Assembly: GCA_007132975.1 (NCBI GenBank)
Contig: SLNO01000050.1
Coordinates: 1-64,000 of the forward strand
Length of the DNA stretch: 64,000 bases
Origin: Balneolales bacterium
GTDB taxonomy: Bacteria > Bacteroidota > Rhodothermia > Balneolales > Natronogracilivirgulaceae
Reading direction: 5' to 3'
This document shows, in pieces, positions 8,160-15,457 of this stretch. Under the pieces are notes generated by a model. That model saw only the letters and a program-made list of their open reading frames with translations, was not told the DNA's origin and made no database searches. How positions within the stretch are numbered: position 1 is the stretch's first letter; every line of letters begins with the position of its first letter. The position numbers and the translations under genes were made by a program.

Positions 8160-9347
8160 TTGAATACATCATCCGGACACCACAATCCTGGAGAGCCGGG
8201 AAAACCTGATCAGACTCCTCCGGAGAACAGTACGGGCAACACCGCTGAACCTGCCGGGGACACATCCACCAGATCGGCTTCCGGCACACCTGCGGGCAAA
8301 CCCCATGGCCCTGCTTCGGGCATAGGCCCCGGTCCTGCTTCGGGCATGGGCCCCGGTCCTGATCCCGGCAAAGCCGCCCCGCGAAGAAAACTGATCACGA
8401 AGCGCCGGCTATTGCCCCTGATCGGCCTGACCCTTTTCGTGCTCGCCATCTACATCCTGCAGAACGAAATCCAGCAGTTCAGCTGGAGCACGTTCAAAGG
8501 CCATGTCCGCCTGATCCCCAACCTCCAACTCCTGCTTGCCCTGGCGGCAACCATAGCCGGCTACCTGATCCTCACTTTTTACGACAAGCTGGCGCTCATC
8601 CACTCCGGTATTCGGCTTCCCTGGCTCAGAATCGCAAAAGCCTCCTTCCTGGGTTTTGCTTTCAGCCACAATATCACCCCTTCCCTGCTGGTGGGCGGCA
8701 CCATACGCTACCGTGTCTACTCCTCTTACGGCATCAGCGGATTCAATGTCACAAAAGTGGTGGGCTTCTGCGCCATAACGCTCTGGCTCGGCTTCATGGC
8801 CCTTGGAGGTGTGGTATTCGCGACAACCTCTGTGCGGCTGCCGGGGTCGATAGACTGGCCCCTGCCCAATCTGCAGATACTTGGGTGGATATTTCTCCTG
8901 CTGACAGCCGTCTACCTTATACTATGCCGCAACATCAGGGCTACCATCGCATTCCGCGGCAAGATCTTCCAGCTTCCCACCCCGCCCGTTGCGGCCGGAC
9001 AACTGGTCGTATCCTCCATGGATCTTATCGCCTCCTCGCTGGTGCTCTACCTGCTGCTCCCACCCATCCCCGGGCTCACCTATCCCCTGTTCCTGGCCAT
9101 CTACATGGTCGGTTTCATGGGCGGGATCATCAGCCAGGTCCCCGGCGGCCTTGGCGTCATAGAGACCATCCTGGTGCTCATGCTCGGGTCGTTCATCGAC
9201 TCCGGACAGATCCTCAGCGCCGTGCTGGTCTACCGGCTTTATTATTTCATAGCCCCGCTCCTGCTGGCAGCCATGCTGCTGGCAGTCCATGAAATCCGTC
9301 AAAGACGCCGGGCGCGGCACGCTTCAATTCAGCCCCCGGATGAATAA
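8160..9347 (+). CDS. Lysylphosphatidylglycerol synthase-TM/UPF0104-type flippase-like membrane protein
   Basis: After an N-terminal stretch of about 80 residues rich in Pro, Gly, Ser and Thr come about seven to eight hydrophobic helices and the loops SHNITPSLLVGGTIRYRVYS and GGIISQVPGGLGVIETILV, which are hallmarks of the LPG_synthase_TM (UPF0104) family of polytopic inner-membrane proteins related to lipid flippases. There is no soluble aminoacyl-transferase domain, so it is not a full MprF. The track start is a TTG without a clear ribosome site; later ATGs, for instance ahead of GPGPDPGKAAPRRK, would remove most of the repeat-like tail (GPASGIGPGPASGMGPGPD). The start is therefore uncertain. 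Confidence 0.75.
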   Translation: MNTSSGHHNPGEPGKPDQTPPENSTGNTAEPAGDTSTRSASGTPAGKPHGPASGIGPGPASGMGPGPDPGKAAPRRKLITKRRLLPLIGLTLFVLAIYILQNEIQQFSWSTFKGHVRLIPNLQLLLALAATIAGYLILTFYDKLALIHSGIRLPWLRIAKASFLGFAFSHNITPSLLVGGTIRYRVYSSYGISGFNVTKVVGFCAITLWLGFMALGGVVFATTSVRLPGSIDWPLPNLQILGWIFLLLTAVYLILCRNIRATIAFRGKIFQLPTPPVAAGQLVVSSMDLIASSLVLYLLLPPIPGLTYPLFLAIYMVGFMGGIISQVPGGLGVIETILVLMLGSFIDSGQILSAVLVYRLYYFIAPLLLAAMLLAVHEIRQRRRARHASIQPPDE

Positions 9348-9512
9348 GCGGATTAAACATCTGGCGACAGTCAAAATTGAGTTGCCGTCATAAAGCTGGC
9401 GGCACAAATGGGTGGATGCGGGATGGACCCCATCAAAATGCGGAATGACCCCATCAGGAAGAAGGAAGAAGGATGCAGGATGCGGAATGGCCGCATCACA
9501 CCGAAAGACATC

Positions 9513-10406
9513 TCACCGCTGCAGGCGCTCGTATTCGGAAATCCGGCTGTCGTCGATGGTGATGAGCATGTTGTAGGCCTCAAGCCGCCGTTCTGTGTCG
9601 GCATCCATGAAGACGGCGCGGAACTCACGGTGTTTGGCGGAGAAGAGCAGATCGAAGGGGTACCGGGCCGTGGTGCGGCGCTGCGACTGGTGGATCATCT
9701 GGAATGCCTCCAAAATATTGTCACGGGAGCGGTCCGGATCCTGGGTGAAGAGATCCAGCCCATGGCGATGATATTGGTACAGCGCTTTGCGGAAATCGGC
9801 ATAATCCGGATTGAGCAGCTGGGAAATCAGGTCGCTGCGGCTGCGGCGTGAACCGGCCGTAGTCCAACCGGAACCGGTACTTTCACCCAAATCGGCGATC
9901 CGGCGGGCATTGCGGAAAAATTCCTCGCCGCCAAGCTCGGAAAAAGTGTCGTAGTCGTATCCAAGGATCAGGTTGGCATAGAAATCAAGAACCGAAGCGA
10001 TTGGGTCGTACTGAAAGGCATCAAACAGCAGATTGTGGTTGGGCCCGAATTCAAAAATCCAATTGTTGTCGGTGATGATCAGCACCGGAGTGACCTGCAA
10101 GGTGTTGTAGATCGGACGCTCCGATGAGAGCAGCATGGTTGTGGTGAATAACCGCTCATCCACCGAATTGATGACGATCTGCATGTTGACCCTGATCCGC
10201 TCCATCTCGCCGAACCGGTCTTCGGTCCAGGTGTTTGACTCCAGATACTCCTTGATCATGGGGCCCAGTTGTTCGAGGTACTCGTAGTCGGTTGTGCTGA
10301 TCTGCGCCGTGTTGATATCGACCGAAACCTCAAAAATCTGGACGGACAAGGCCCTTCCTGGGAGCATCAGGATGATGAGCGACAAAATGACGATAAAAAA
10401 ACGCAT
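9513..10406 (-). CDS. PorD-like (DUF4835) envelope protein
   Basis: This 297-residue protein has a clear Sec signal peptide (MRFFIVILSLIILMLPGRALS) followed by a pattern I recognise from the DUF4835 family of Bacteroidota: VSVDINTAQISTTD, an NTWTEDRFGEMERIRVNMQI segment, and the FEFGPNHNLLFDAFQYDPIASVLDFYANLILGYDYDTF block. Members have been linked to type IX secretion (PorD), but I assign this from memory and the role in secretion is not shown by this sequence. It is divergent from a PorV-like barrel gene, which supports an envelope or secretion context. Confidence 0.7.
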   Translation of the reverse strand: MRFFIVILSLIILMLPGRALSVQIFEVSVDINTAQISTTDYEYLEQLGPMIKEYLESNTWTEDRFGEMERIRVNMQIVINSVDERLFTTTMLLSSERPIYNTLQVTPVLIITDNNWIFEFGPNHNLLFDAFQYDPIASVLDFYANLILGYDYDTFSELGGEEFFRNARRIADLGESTGSGWTTAGSRRSRSDLISQLLNPDYADFRKALYQYHRHGLDLFTQDPDRSRDNILEAFQMIHQSQRRTTARYPFDLLFSAKHREFRAVFMDADTERRLEAYNMLITIDDSRISEYERLQR

Positions 10407-10568
10407 GAATTGTTCGCCGGTTTGTGAGGTCTGTTGAAAGGATTCCGGTCTGACCCGGTCTTTATGGTATCTGTGGATAGCGGCGGCCCGGTTTCCGGAA
10501 GGATGCCGTCATCTGCACAATATAACGCCTGTTCTGGCAAAATCGCATGGAAAAAATCACACGGAGAG

Positions 10569-11447
10569 ATGCTGGTCGATCCTACATACCATACCCGGTG
10601 TTGCCGGTCCTTATCTGCTAAATCCATTTTTCTGATGCTCCTTGCATGGATGCTGGCAGGGAGAACGGCTCCGGCGTGTGCCCAGTGGACCATGGGCGCG
10701 CGTGCCATTGCCCTGGGTCAGGCGCATACGGCGCTCGCGGATGACTCATGGGCCGTGTTCCACAACCCCGCAGCACTGCCCGGAGAGGATGTCATTGTCA
10801 GTTTCTTTTCGATCCGCTATTACGGGATGCGTGAATTGGAGGACCATGCTGCTGCCGTCACCGTTCCGGGTCCGCCGTTCCTCCGATCGGACACTCGCAG
10901 AGTTGCCTTTGGCGCCGGCGTTCACACTTATGGATTTGAACTCTTCCGGGAGACCCGCGCCCGGCTGGCTGTCGCGGCGGGTTTTGACCGGCTGCGCGCA
11001 GGATTCAGCGCCAGTTACGTGCACATCCGCATCCAGGACTACGGTTCTCGGGGCTCGCCTGTCTTCGATGCAGGGGTTGTCGCCAACCTTACCGATTCAT
11101 TCCAGGTCGGGTACCGGATTGCACATCTGCTTCAATCCGCAGACGATGAGTCGGAAACGGATCTGCATCCAGCAGAAATGGCCGGCGGAATATCGTGGAA
11201 CGGCATACGCGGCCTGCTGGTCACCGCCGACCTGGTGAAGGACAGCCTCCACCCTCTGACTTTGCGGTCAGGGTTGGAAATGGAGCTCCCCGGCCGTCTG
11301 TTCCTTCGGGGTGGATGGACCTCGAGGCCTTTTACGTGGGCTGCCGGCGCGGGATTCGGGCTGGACAGGATACGCGGCAACCTGGCTGTGCAGAAACATG
11401 AAGTCCTGGGGCTCAGCCCCGGCTTCGACATTCAGATTGTCCTATGA
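10569..11447 (+). CDS. PorV/PorQ-like outer-membrane beta-barrel protein
   Basis: After a signal peptide ending around APACAQ the mature protein starts WTMGARAIALGQAHTALADDSWAVFHNPAAL, the start typical of PorV/PorQ/UPF0164-type 14-strand barrels of Bacteroidota. The rest alternates short hydrophobic strands and turns and ends in FDIQIVL with a terminal aliphatic residue. The track starts at 10434; I chose the ATG at 10569, preceded by GGAGAG at a very short distance, and an ATG at 10635 would also leave a signal peptide. It overlaps the next gene by four bases (ATGA), so the two are translationally coupled. PorV itself shuttles type IX cargo; whether this does is unknown. Confidence 0.7.
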   Translation: MLVDPTYHTRCCRSLSAKSIFLMLLAWMLAGRTAPACAQWTMGARAIALGQAHTALADDSWAVFHNPAALPGEDVIVSFFSIRYYGMRELEDHAAAVTVPGPPFLRSDTRRVAFGAGVHTYGFELFRETRARLAVAAGFDRLRAGFSASYVHIRIQDYGSRGSPVFDAGVVANLTDSFQVGYRIAHLLQSADDESETDLHPAEMAGGISWNGIRGLLVTADLVKDSLHPLTLRSGLEMELPGRLFLRGGWTSRPFTWAAGAGFGLDRIRGNLAVQKHEVLGLSPGFDIQIVL

Positions 11448-13537
11448 AGATGATCCTGACATTGAGCATTGCCGCGATGGTTTTGACAGGCCCGATCCGG
11501 TCCGCCTACCCGCAAACTACCGGCCAAGAAACCATGCAGGATAACGCCGAGCTTATTCAGCATTTTTCGCAATCGCTGGACCCGGATGACTTTGAGAATC
11601 CGGAAGACCGGGAAGCATACATCCAGGAATTGATGGATCTTTTTCCGGTGGATCTGAATAGTGCTCTCAGGAGCGACCTTTTGCTGGTGCCGGGCATGAC
11701 AAGCCGGCTGGCAGACGCTATCATTACATTCCGATCCGGGCAGCGATTCCGCAGCGTAGAGGACCTTGCCGAGGTGCCGGGAATCGGTTCTGCAACCGTT
11801 GAGATGCTCAGCCCCTGGGTGACCGTGCGCGGTTCACGGTACCACCTTAGCGGCTGGACCAGGAACATTGGTGTCCAGCAATTCTTCCGCTACCAGCAAT
11901 CCTTCCCCATGGCAGCGGGATATGCACAATCAGGAGATGAATCACCGCATTACATCGGATCACCCGCAAGGATATACCACAGGCAAACAATAACAAGTGA
12001 GGTCCTTTCAGCAAACCTGACCCAGGTCAAGCTGCCTGGGGAGCCCTACGCCGCCCCTTACGGATTTGATTTCACTTCGGCCCATCTTGGGTATCAGGGG
12101 TCGGGGATCGTAAGACGGCTTGTCATCGGAGACTACAGCGCGCGATTCGGACAAGGTCTTGTACTATGGAGCAGTGCCGCTTTTGGTAAGGGCGGACCGA
12201 CGCATACGGCTCCGTATCGCCGCTCACATGGGATAAGACCTTACAGCTCATCCGGACAAATCCGTTTTTTTCGCGGTGCGGCAGTTGAGGCGGCACTGCC
12301 AGTTCCAAATCGATTGGGAAGCAGCGGCCATGAAATAGTTGTATCGGTTTTACACTCCGCCCGGCGACGCTCTGCAGCTGAAGTAAGCGGCGATACCGTA
12401 AGGCCACCCTCTGCAAGCCCTTTCCATCGAACCGAAGCGGAGCGGGAGAGGCGCAACAACATCAGGGAGAGTGTCCAGGGAGCAAACATCATGTGGAGAC
12501 ATCCGAATTTCGGACTCGGACTCACCTGGGTCAACTTCGGCCTGGACCGTCCGGTTGCACCCCATCCCGTTTCGTCACCACTGGGAGGAAGCACCCACCA
12601 GGCATGGGGTGTGGATGCTTCAATGCATTATGGCAGCTTACGGATATTCGGTGAACATGCATGGCGCCGGGATAACGAGCTGGCAAAGAATTGGCCTGGC
12701 AGGACCGCCTGGATTGCTGGAATCATGGGCTCCTACCCGGAAGGAACAGACTGGGTATTCGCAATGCGAAGATATCAACCCGGGTATCGGACGGAATTCG
12801 CCAGCGGATTTGGAGAAGGAAGCGGTGTGCCTGCCAATCAGTCAGGGTGGTATGCAGGGATGCGGCTGAGACCTGCGGATGGCCTGCAGATATCCGGCTT
12901 TCTTGACAGATTCCAATTTCCCGTACCGGCACGCAATCATCTGCGGCCCGGGGAGGGCTGGGAAACCTCGCTCATGGTGCAATACCGGTTACGGCCCGGA
13001 CTGGAGTATCTGACTGCCATACGCTTCAAACTGCGCAGCATCGAATATGAGCTACTTGATGACTTTAACCGCAGGCAGCGCTTGTCCGGAACGTCAGAAA
13101 GATTGCATGCACGCTTTCAGAAAAACTGGCGGGCCCACAAGCGCTTCTTCCTGCGTTCCCGATTTGATACCTCGGTAACGTCTTCCACAGGCGGCATTAA
13201 AAGCAGGGGAACGGCCGTGAGCAAATCCGTCCGATGGCACCCAGTCAGACTATTTCGGGTCGACATCGGCTGGTCTTTTTTTGACACCGACGATTTCAGC
13301 TCACGGCTTTACCAGTATGAGTTCGATCTTACCATGGTGATGACTTCCCGGATGCTGCACGGGCTAGGCCGCACCTCTTATGCCGTTATACGGTGGCAAC
13401 CCTTTTCATGGGCTCTTTTGGAATTCAAATATGCAAGGATGAGGTATTTTGACCGGGCCGTCGTGGGATCAGGACATGATCAAACACCGGGACCCGTGCG
13501 TTCGGAAACAGGTTTGCAGCTGCGAGTTTCATATTGA
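11444..13537 (+). CDS. Helix-hairpin-helix domain plus outer-membrane barrel-like protein
   Basis: A 697-residue protein with a Sec signal peptide (to about residue 25), then a ComEA-like double helix-hairpin-helix region at about 65-130: VDLNSALRSDLLLVPGMTSR and FRSVEDLAEVPGIGSATVEML. The remaining 550 residues read as alternating beta strands with aromatic girdles, ending LQLRVSY with a terminal aromatic, as in outer-membrane barrels. HhH units usually bind DNA non-specifically, so a periplasmic DNA-binding domain tethered to a barrel is conceivable, but the combination is also common in Bacteroidota without a known role. Its stop overlaps that of the convergent gene by nine bases. Confidence 0.65.
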   Translation: MKMILTLSIAAMVLTGPIRSAYPQTTGQETMQDNAELIQHFSQSLDPDDFENPEDREAYIQELMDLFPVDLNSALRSDLLLVPGMTSRLADAIITFRSGQRFRSVEDLAEVPGIGSATVEMLSPWVTVRGSRYHLSGWTRNIGVQQFFRYQQSFPMAAGYAQSGDESPHYIGSPARIYHRQTITSEVLSANLTQVKLPGEPYAAPYGFDFTSAHLGYQGSGIVRRLVIGDYSARFGQGLVLWSSAAFGKGGPTHTAPYRRSHGIRPYSSSGQIRFFRGAAVEAALPVPNRLGSSGHEIVVSVLHSARRRSAAEVSGDTVRPPSASPFHRTEAERERRNNIRESVQGANIMWRHPNFGLGLTWVNFGLDRPVAPHPVSSPLGGSTHQAWGVDASMHYGSLRIFGEHAWRRDNELAKNWPGRTAWIAGIMGSYPEGTDWVFAMRRYQPGYRTEFASGFGEGSGVPANQSGWYAGMRLRPADGLQISGFLDRFQFPVPARNHLRPGEGWETSLMVQYRLRPGLEYLTAIRFKLRSIEYELLDDFNRRQRLSGTSERLHARFQKNWRAHKRFFLRSRFDTSVTSSTGGIKSRGTAVSKSVRWHPVRLFRVDIGWSFFDTDDFSSRLYQYEFDLTMVMTSRMLHGLGRTSYAVIRWQPFSWALLEFKYARMRYFDRAVVGSGHDQTPGPVRSETGLQLRVSY

Positions 13538-14035
13538 TCCTGAAGAGTGTTCTTTCAATGAAAAGAATAGGATGGCAAACGATGCAGCAAGAACTAGGTG
13601 CTGTTGAAACAGCGGAATCAGATGCAATATCAGCTCGCTTGTATGTCCGGCAATGGCTGCTGCCAATAAAGCGGCAATGAAAGCGCCCAGATGCAGTGCA
13701 AGGAGCATGACGTAGAAGCGAGAGTGCGATGCTGCAAGCAGCAACAGGATTAGAAATCCAAAAAAAACCTGTCCAAAAGGAAATGCCATGACTACCATCA
13801 GTCCCGATTCATCATGTTGCATAAGGGCTCCCGTTCCAGCGATATCGGGCTCTACCGCCAGGTCTCCACGGTAGAGCATTCTTGCAATCGGAACAAGGAT
13901 GTGTTCGTTCAGCAGGACACGAAGCGGCCGGATCATAAAAAGATAGAATGGAACCATGCCCACTGCTCCCGCCGGATAAAACCAGCGATAGCGTTTACTG
14001 AGGCCTGCAGCAATGTTCCTTAAACTGTTACTCAA
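13529..14035 (-). CDS. Small polytopic membrane protein, likely exosortase-associated
   Basis: A 168-residue protein with about four hydrophobic segments (AGAVGMVPFYLFMI, VFFGFLILLLLAA, LHLGAFIAALLAAAIAG, HLVLAASFAILFF) and a long extramembrane loop in the first half. It starts 15 bases after the stop of the exosortase gene on the same strand. Exosortase genes in Bacteroidota often carry a small membrane partner of this size (for example the associated proteins of the XrtF or XrtX systems); I infer that role from position and topology only. The 3' end overlaps the convergent HhH gene. Confidence 0.55.
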   Translation of the reverse strand: MSNSLRNIAAGLSKRYRWFYPAGAVGMVPFYLFMIRPLRVLLNEHILVPIARMLYRGDLAVEPDIAGTGALMQHDESGLMVVMAFPFGQVFFGFLILLLLAASHSRFYVMLLALHLGAFIAALLAAAIAGHTSELILHLIPLFQQHLVLAASFAILFFSLKEHSSGSI

Positions 14036-14050
14036 ACGGTCTCCGTAAGT

Positions 14051-14674
14051 TCAGCTCTTGTCCGGTGTCTCGTCCGTGTCTTGAGTATCTGTGTCTTCGG
14101 TATCTGTGTCTTCTGCAGCCTGCGAATTGGCTTCAGAGACGCCATCTGTCTCGCTGGTCAGGAGCGGCTTGCTATCCCCGTACACAGCCCAAATGGCCCA
14201 GAGCGCAAATACTACAAGATAGAAAATCAGATTGAACGTGTAGTCATGGATTACCTGGAATCCTGAATACCAGTGGTACTGTACGATAGCAAGGAAATAT
14301 ATGCGCACTACATTTGCGAGGTAGATCACCAGAATACCCGTTGGTATGAACAACCAGCGCTTGATATCAACTCCCGGGTATGCAATCACAAATCCAACAA
14401 ATAGACCAATGGTTTCGATGCCGTTGCACCCGTCAATAATCTCAAGCCCGTTCGCCAGTCCGATCCCCACAACCCGGTCGAAAGCGAACACATCAAAGCC
14501 CGTAATGCGGAGCAAGGAACTTGTTACTGCAACTATGTTTTTAGATATCACCTCATCAAGGCGGCCATTAGGCAGCAGCCAAAAATGATACAGTACATAC
14601 CATGCCACATAGACCAGTGTGAGTTTTACTACAAAAATCGCGATTTCCCGATTTTTCCCGTTGATAGCACTCAT
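14051..14674 (-). CDS. Exosortase/archaeosortase family protein
   Basis: A 207-residue multi-pass membrane protein with the exosortase catalytic triad in correct order and spacing: C83 in EIIDGCNGIETIG, R124 in YLANVVRIYFLA, and H143 in SGFQVIHDYTFNLIFY. Exosortases are proposed transpeptidases that cut C-terminal sorting signals and attach proteins to the envelope or polysaccharide. The C-terminal tail is acidic with a DTEDTDTQDTDE repeat. It sits between a UpxY-type antiterminator and a small membrane protein on the same strand, pointing to an exopolysaccharide-linked sorting system, but no polysaccharide genes or obvious sorting substrate are in the window. Confidence 0.9.
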   Translation of the reverse strand: MSAINGKNREIAIFVVKLTLVYVAWYVLYHFWLLPNGRLDEVISKNIVAVTSSLLRITGFDVFAFDRVVGIGLANGLEIIDGCNGIETIGLFVGFVIAYPGVDIKRWLFIPTGILVIYLANVVRIYFLAIVQYHWYSGFQVIHDYTFNLIFYLVVFALWAIWAVYGDSKPLLTSETDGVSEANSQAAEDTDTEDTDTQDTDETPDKS

Positions 14675-14709
14675 GAATTATCTTTTTTTTTCTGACCGGA
14701 ACCAGGTTG

Positions 14710-15219
14710 CTACTGTGTCCCGGAATTGATTTTTTCAACATAGGCAGCCGGAACTTCCACCAGCAGAACCTGATGGAGCTGCTCCAGTTCGAGGCATACC
14801 CTCTTTTTCCCTCTCCAGTTGATCCACCTGCCCTCATTGCCTTTCAATGGTCCCTGAACTACGCGGACCAAGTCGCCTTTGACATAGTTTCTCTCACGTA
14901 CATCAAAAGCGTCCGGACCTATAAGTATCTTCCTTATCAACTCAATCTGTTCGTCACGAATAACGGCAGGCTGGCCATTGAAATAGACCGTTCGTGCCAC
15001 ACCGTCGGTTTGCACGGCACGGTATAGGTCCGCCTGTCCCGCATGAATGAACACATAGCTGCTGAACAACGGAACATCCACTTTCTTCCTCCGATCACTC
15101 CACTGCCTGACAACAGTCTGCATCGGCAACCATACTTCAAGCCCGGCTTTTTCAAGCCTTTCCGCCACTTTTTTTTCAAATCTTGGCCGGGTGTAAAGTG
15201 CGTACCAGTTGCAGCTCAT
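14710..15219 (-). CDS. UpxY/NusG-type specialised transcription antiterminator
   Basis: A NusG paralogue: the NGN domain begins NWYALYTRPRFEKKVAERLEKAG and continues to VPLFSSYVFIH, and a KOW-like segment KGDLVRVVQGPLKGNEGR follows. UpxY proteins let RNA polymerase read through long surface-polysaccharide operons in Bacteroides. I place the start at the ATG at 15219 (MSCNWYALYTRPRF); the ORF-track start adds 38 residues with no family match. It is the first gene of a three-gene minus-strand operon with the exosortase. A -7-like box at 15301-15308 and a leader hairpin at 15258-15274 lie upstream. Confidence 0.9.
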   Translation of the reverse strand: MSCNWYALYTRPRFEKKVAERLEKAGLEVWLPMQTVVRQWSDRRKKVDVPLFSSYVFIHAGQADLYRAVQTDGVARTVYFNGQPAVIRDEQIELIRKILIGPDAFDVRERNYVKGDLVRVVQGPLKGNEGRWINWRGKKRVCLELEQLHQVLLVEVPAAYVEKINSGTQ

Positions 15220-15257
15220 AAATAGCCGTGAGTTGATTATTGATGATTTATACCGTC

Positions 15258-15274
15258 CTGGACAGAAGGTCCAG
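15258..15274 (-). promoter_or_regulatory. Hairpin in the predicted 5' leader of the upxY operon
   Basis: CTGGAC and GTCCAG form a perfect six-pair stem with a five-base loop; with one bulge it extends to eight pairs. It lies between the candidate promoter and the upxY start, so it would be transcribed. Leader hairpins are recognised by the NusG paralogue LoaP, so self-recognition is possible but inferred. Confidence 0.6.
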
Positions 15275-15300
15275 ACTGTGTAAATATCTAAAGTTGACTG

Positions 15301-15308
15301 CAAAGATA
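15301..15308 (-). promoter_or_regulatory. Candidate -7 box (TATCTTTG) for the upxY-exosortase operon
   Basis: On the minus strand TATCTTTG is an exact match to TAnnTTTG. A TTTA lies 18 bases upstream in place of the ideal TTTG. Transcription would begin near 15293 and give a leader of about 75 nt that includes the hairpin. Confidence 0.5.
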
Positions 15309-15457
15309 CCAGACCGCATTCATCCATAAACAATATTTATGCAAAGTCCGCTCAAGAATCAATAGAGTTGTTTCATATTGGCTTGCAATGACGTATCTTA
15401 AAAAGATTAATAAAAGTCCTGTCAATCGTAATTTAAAGCAAGTTCCCGTCATAACTT

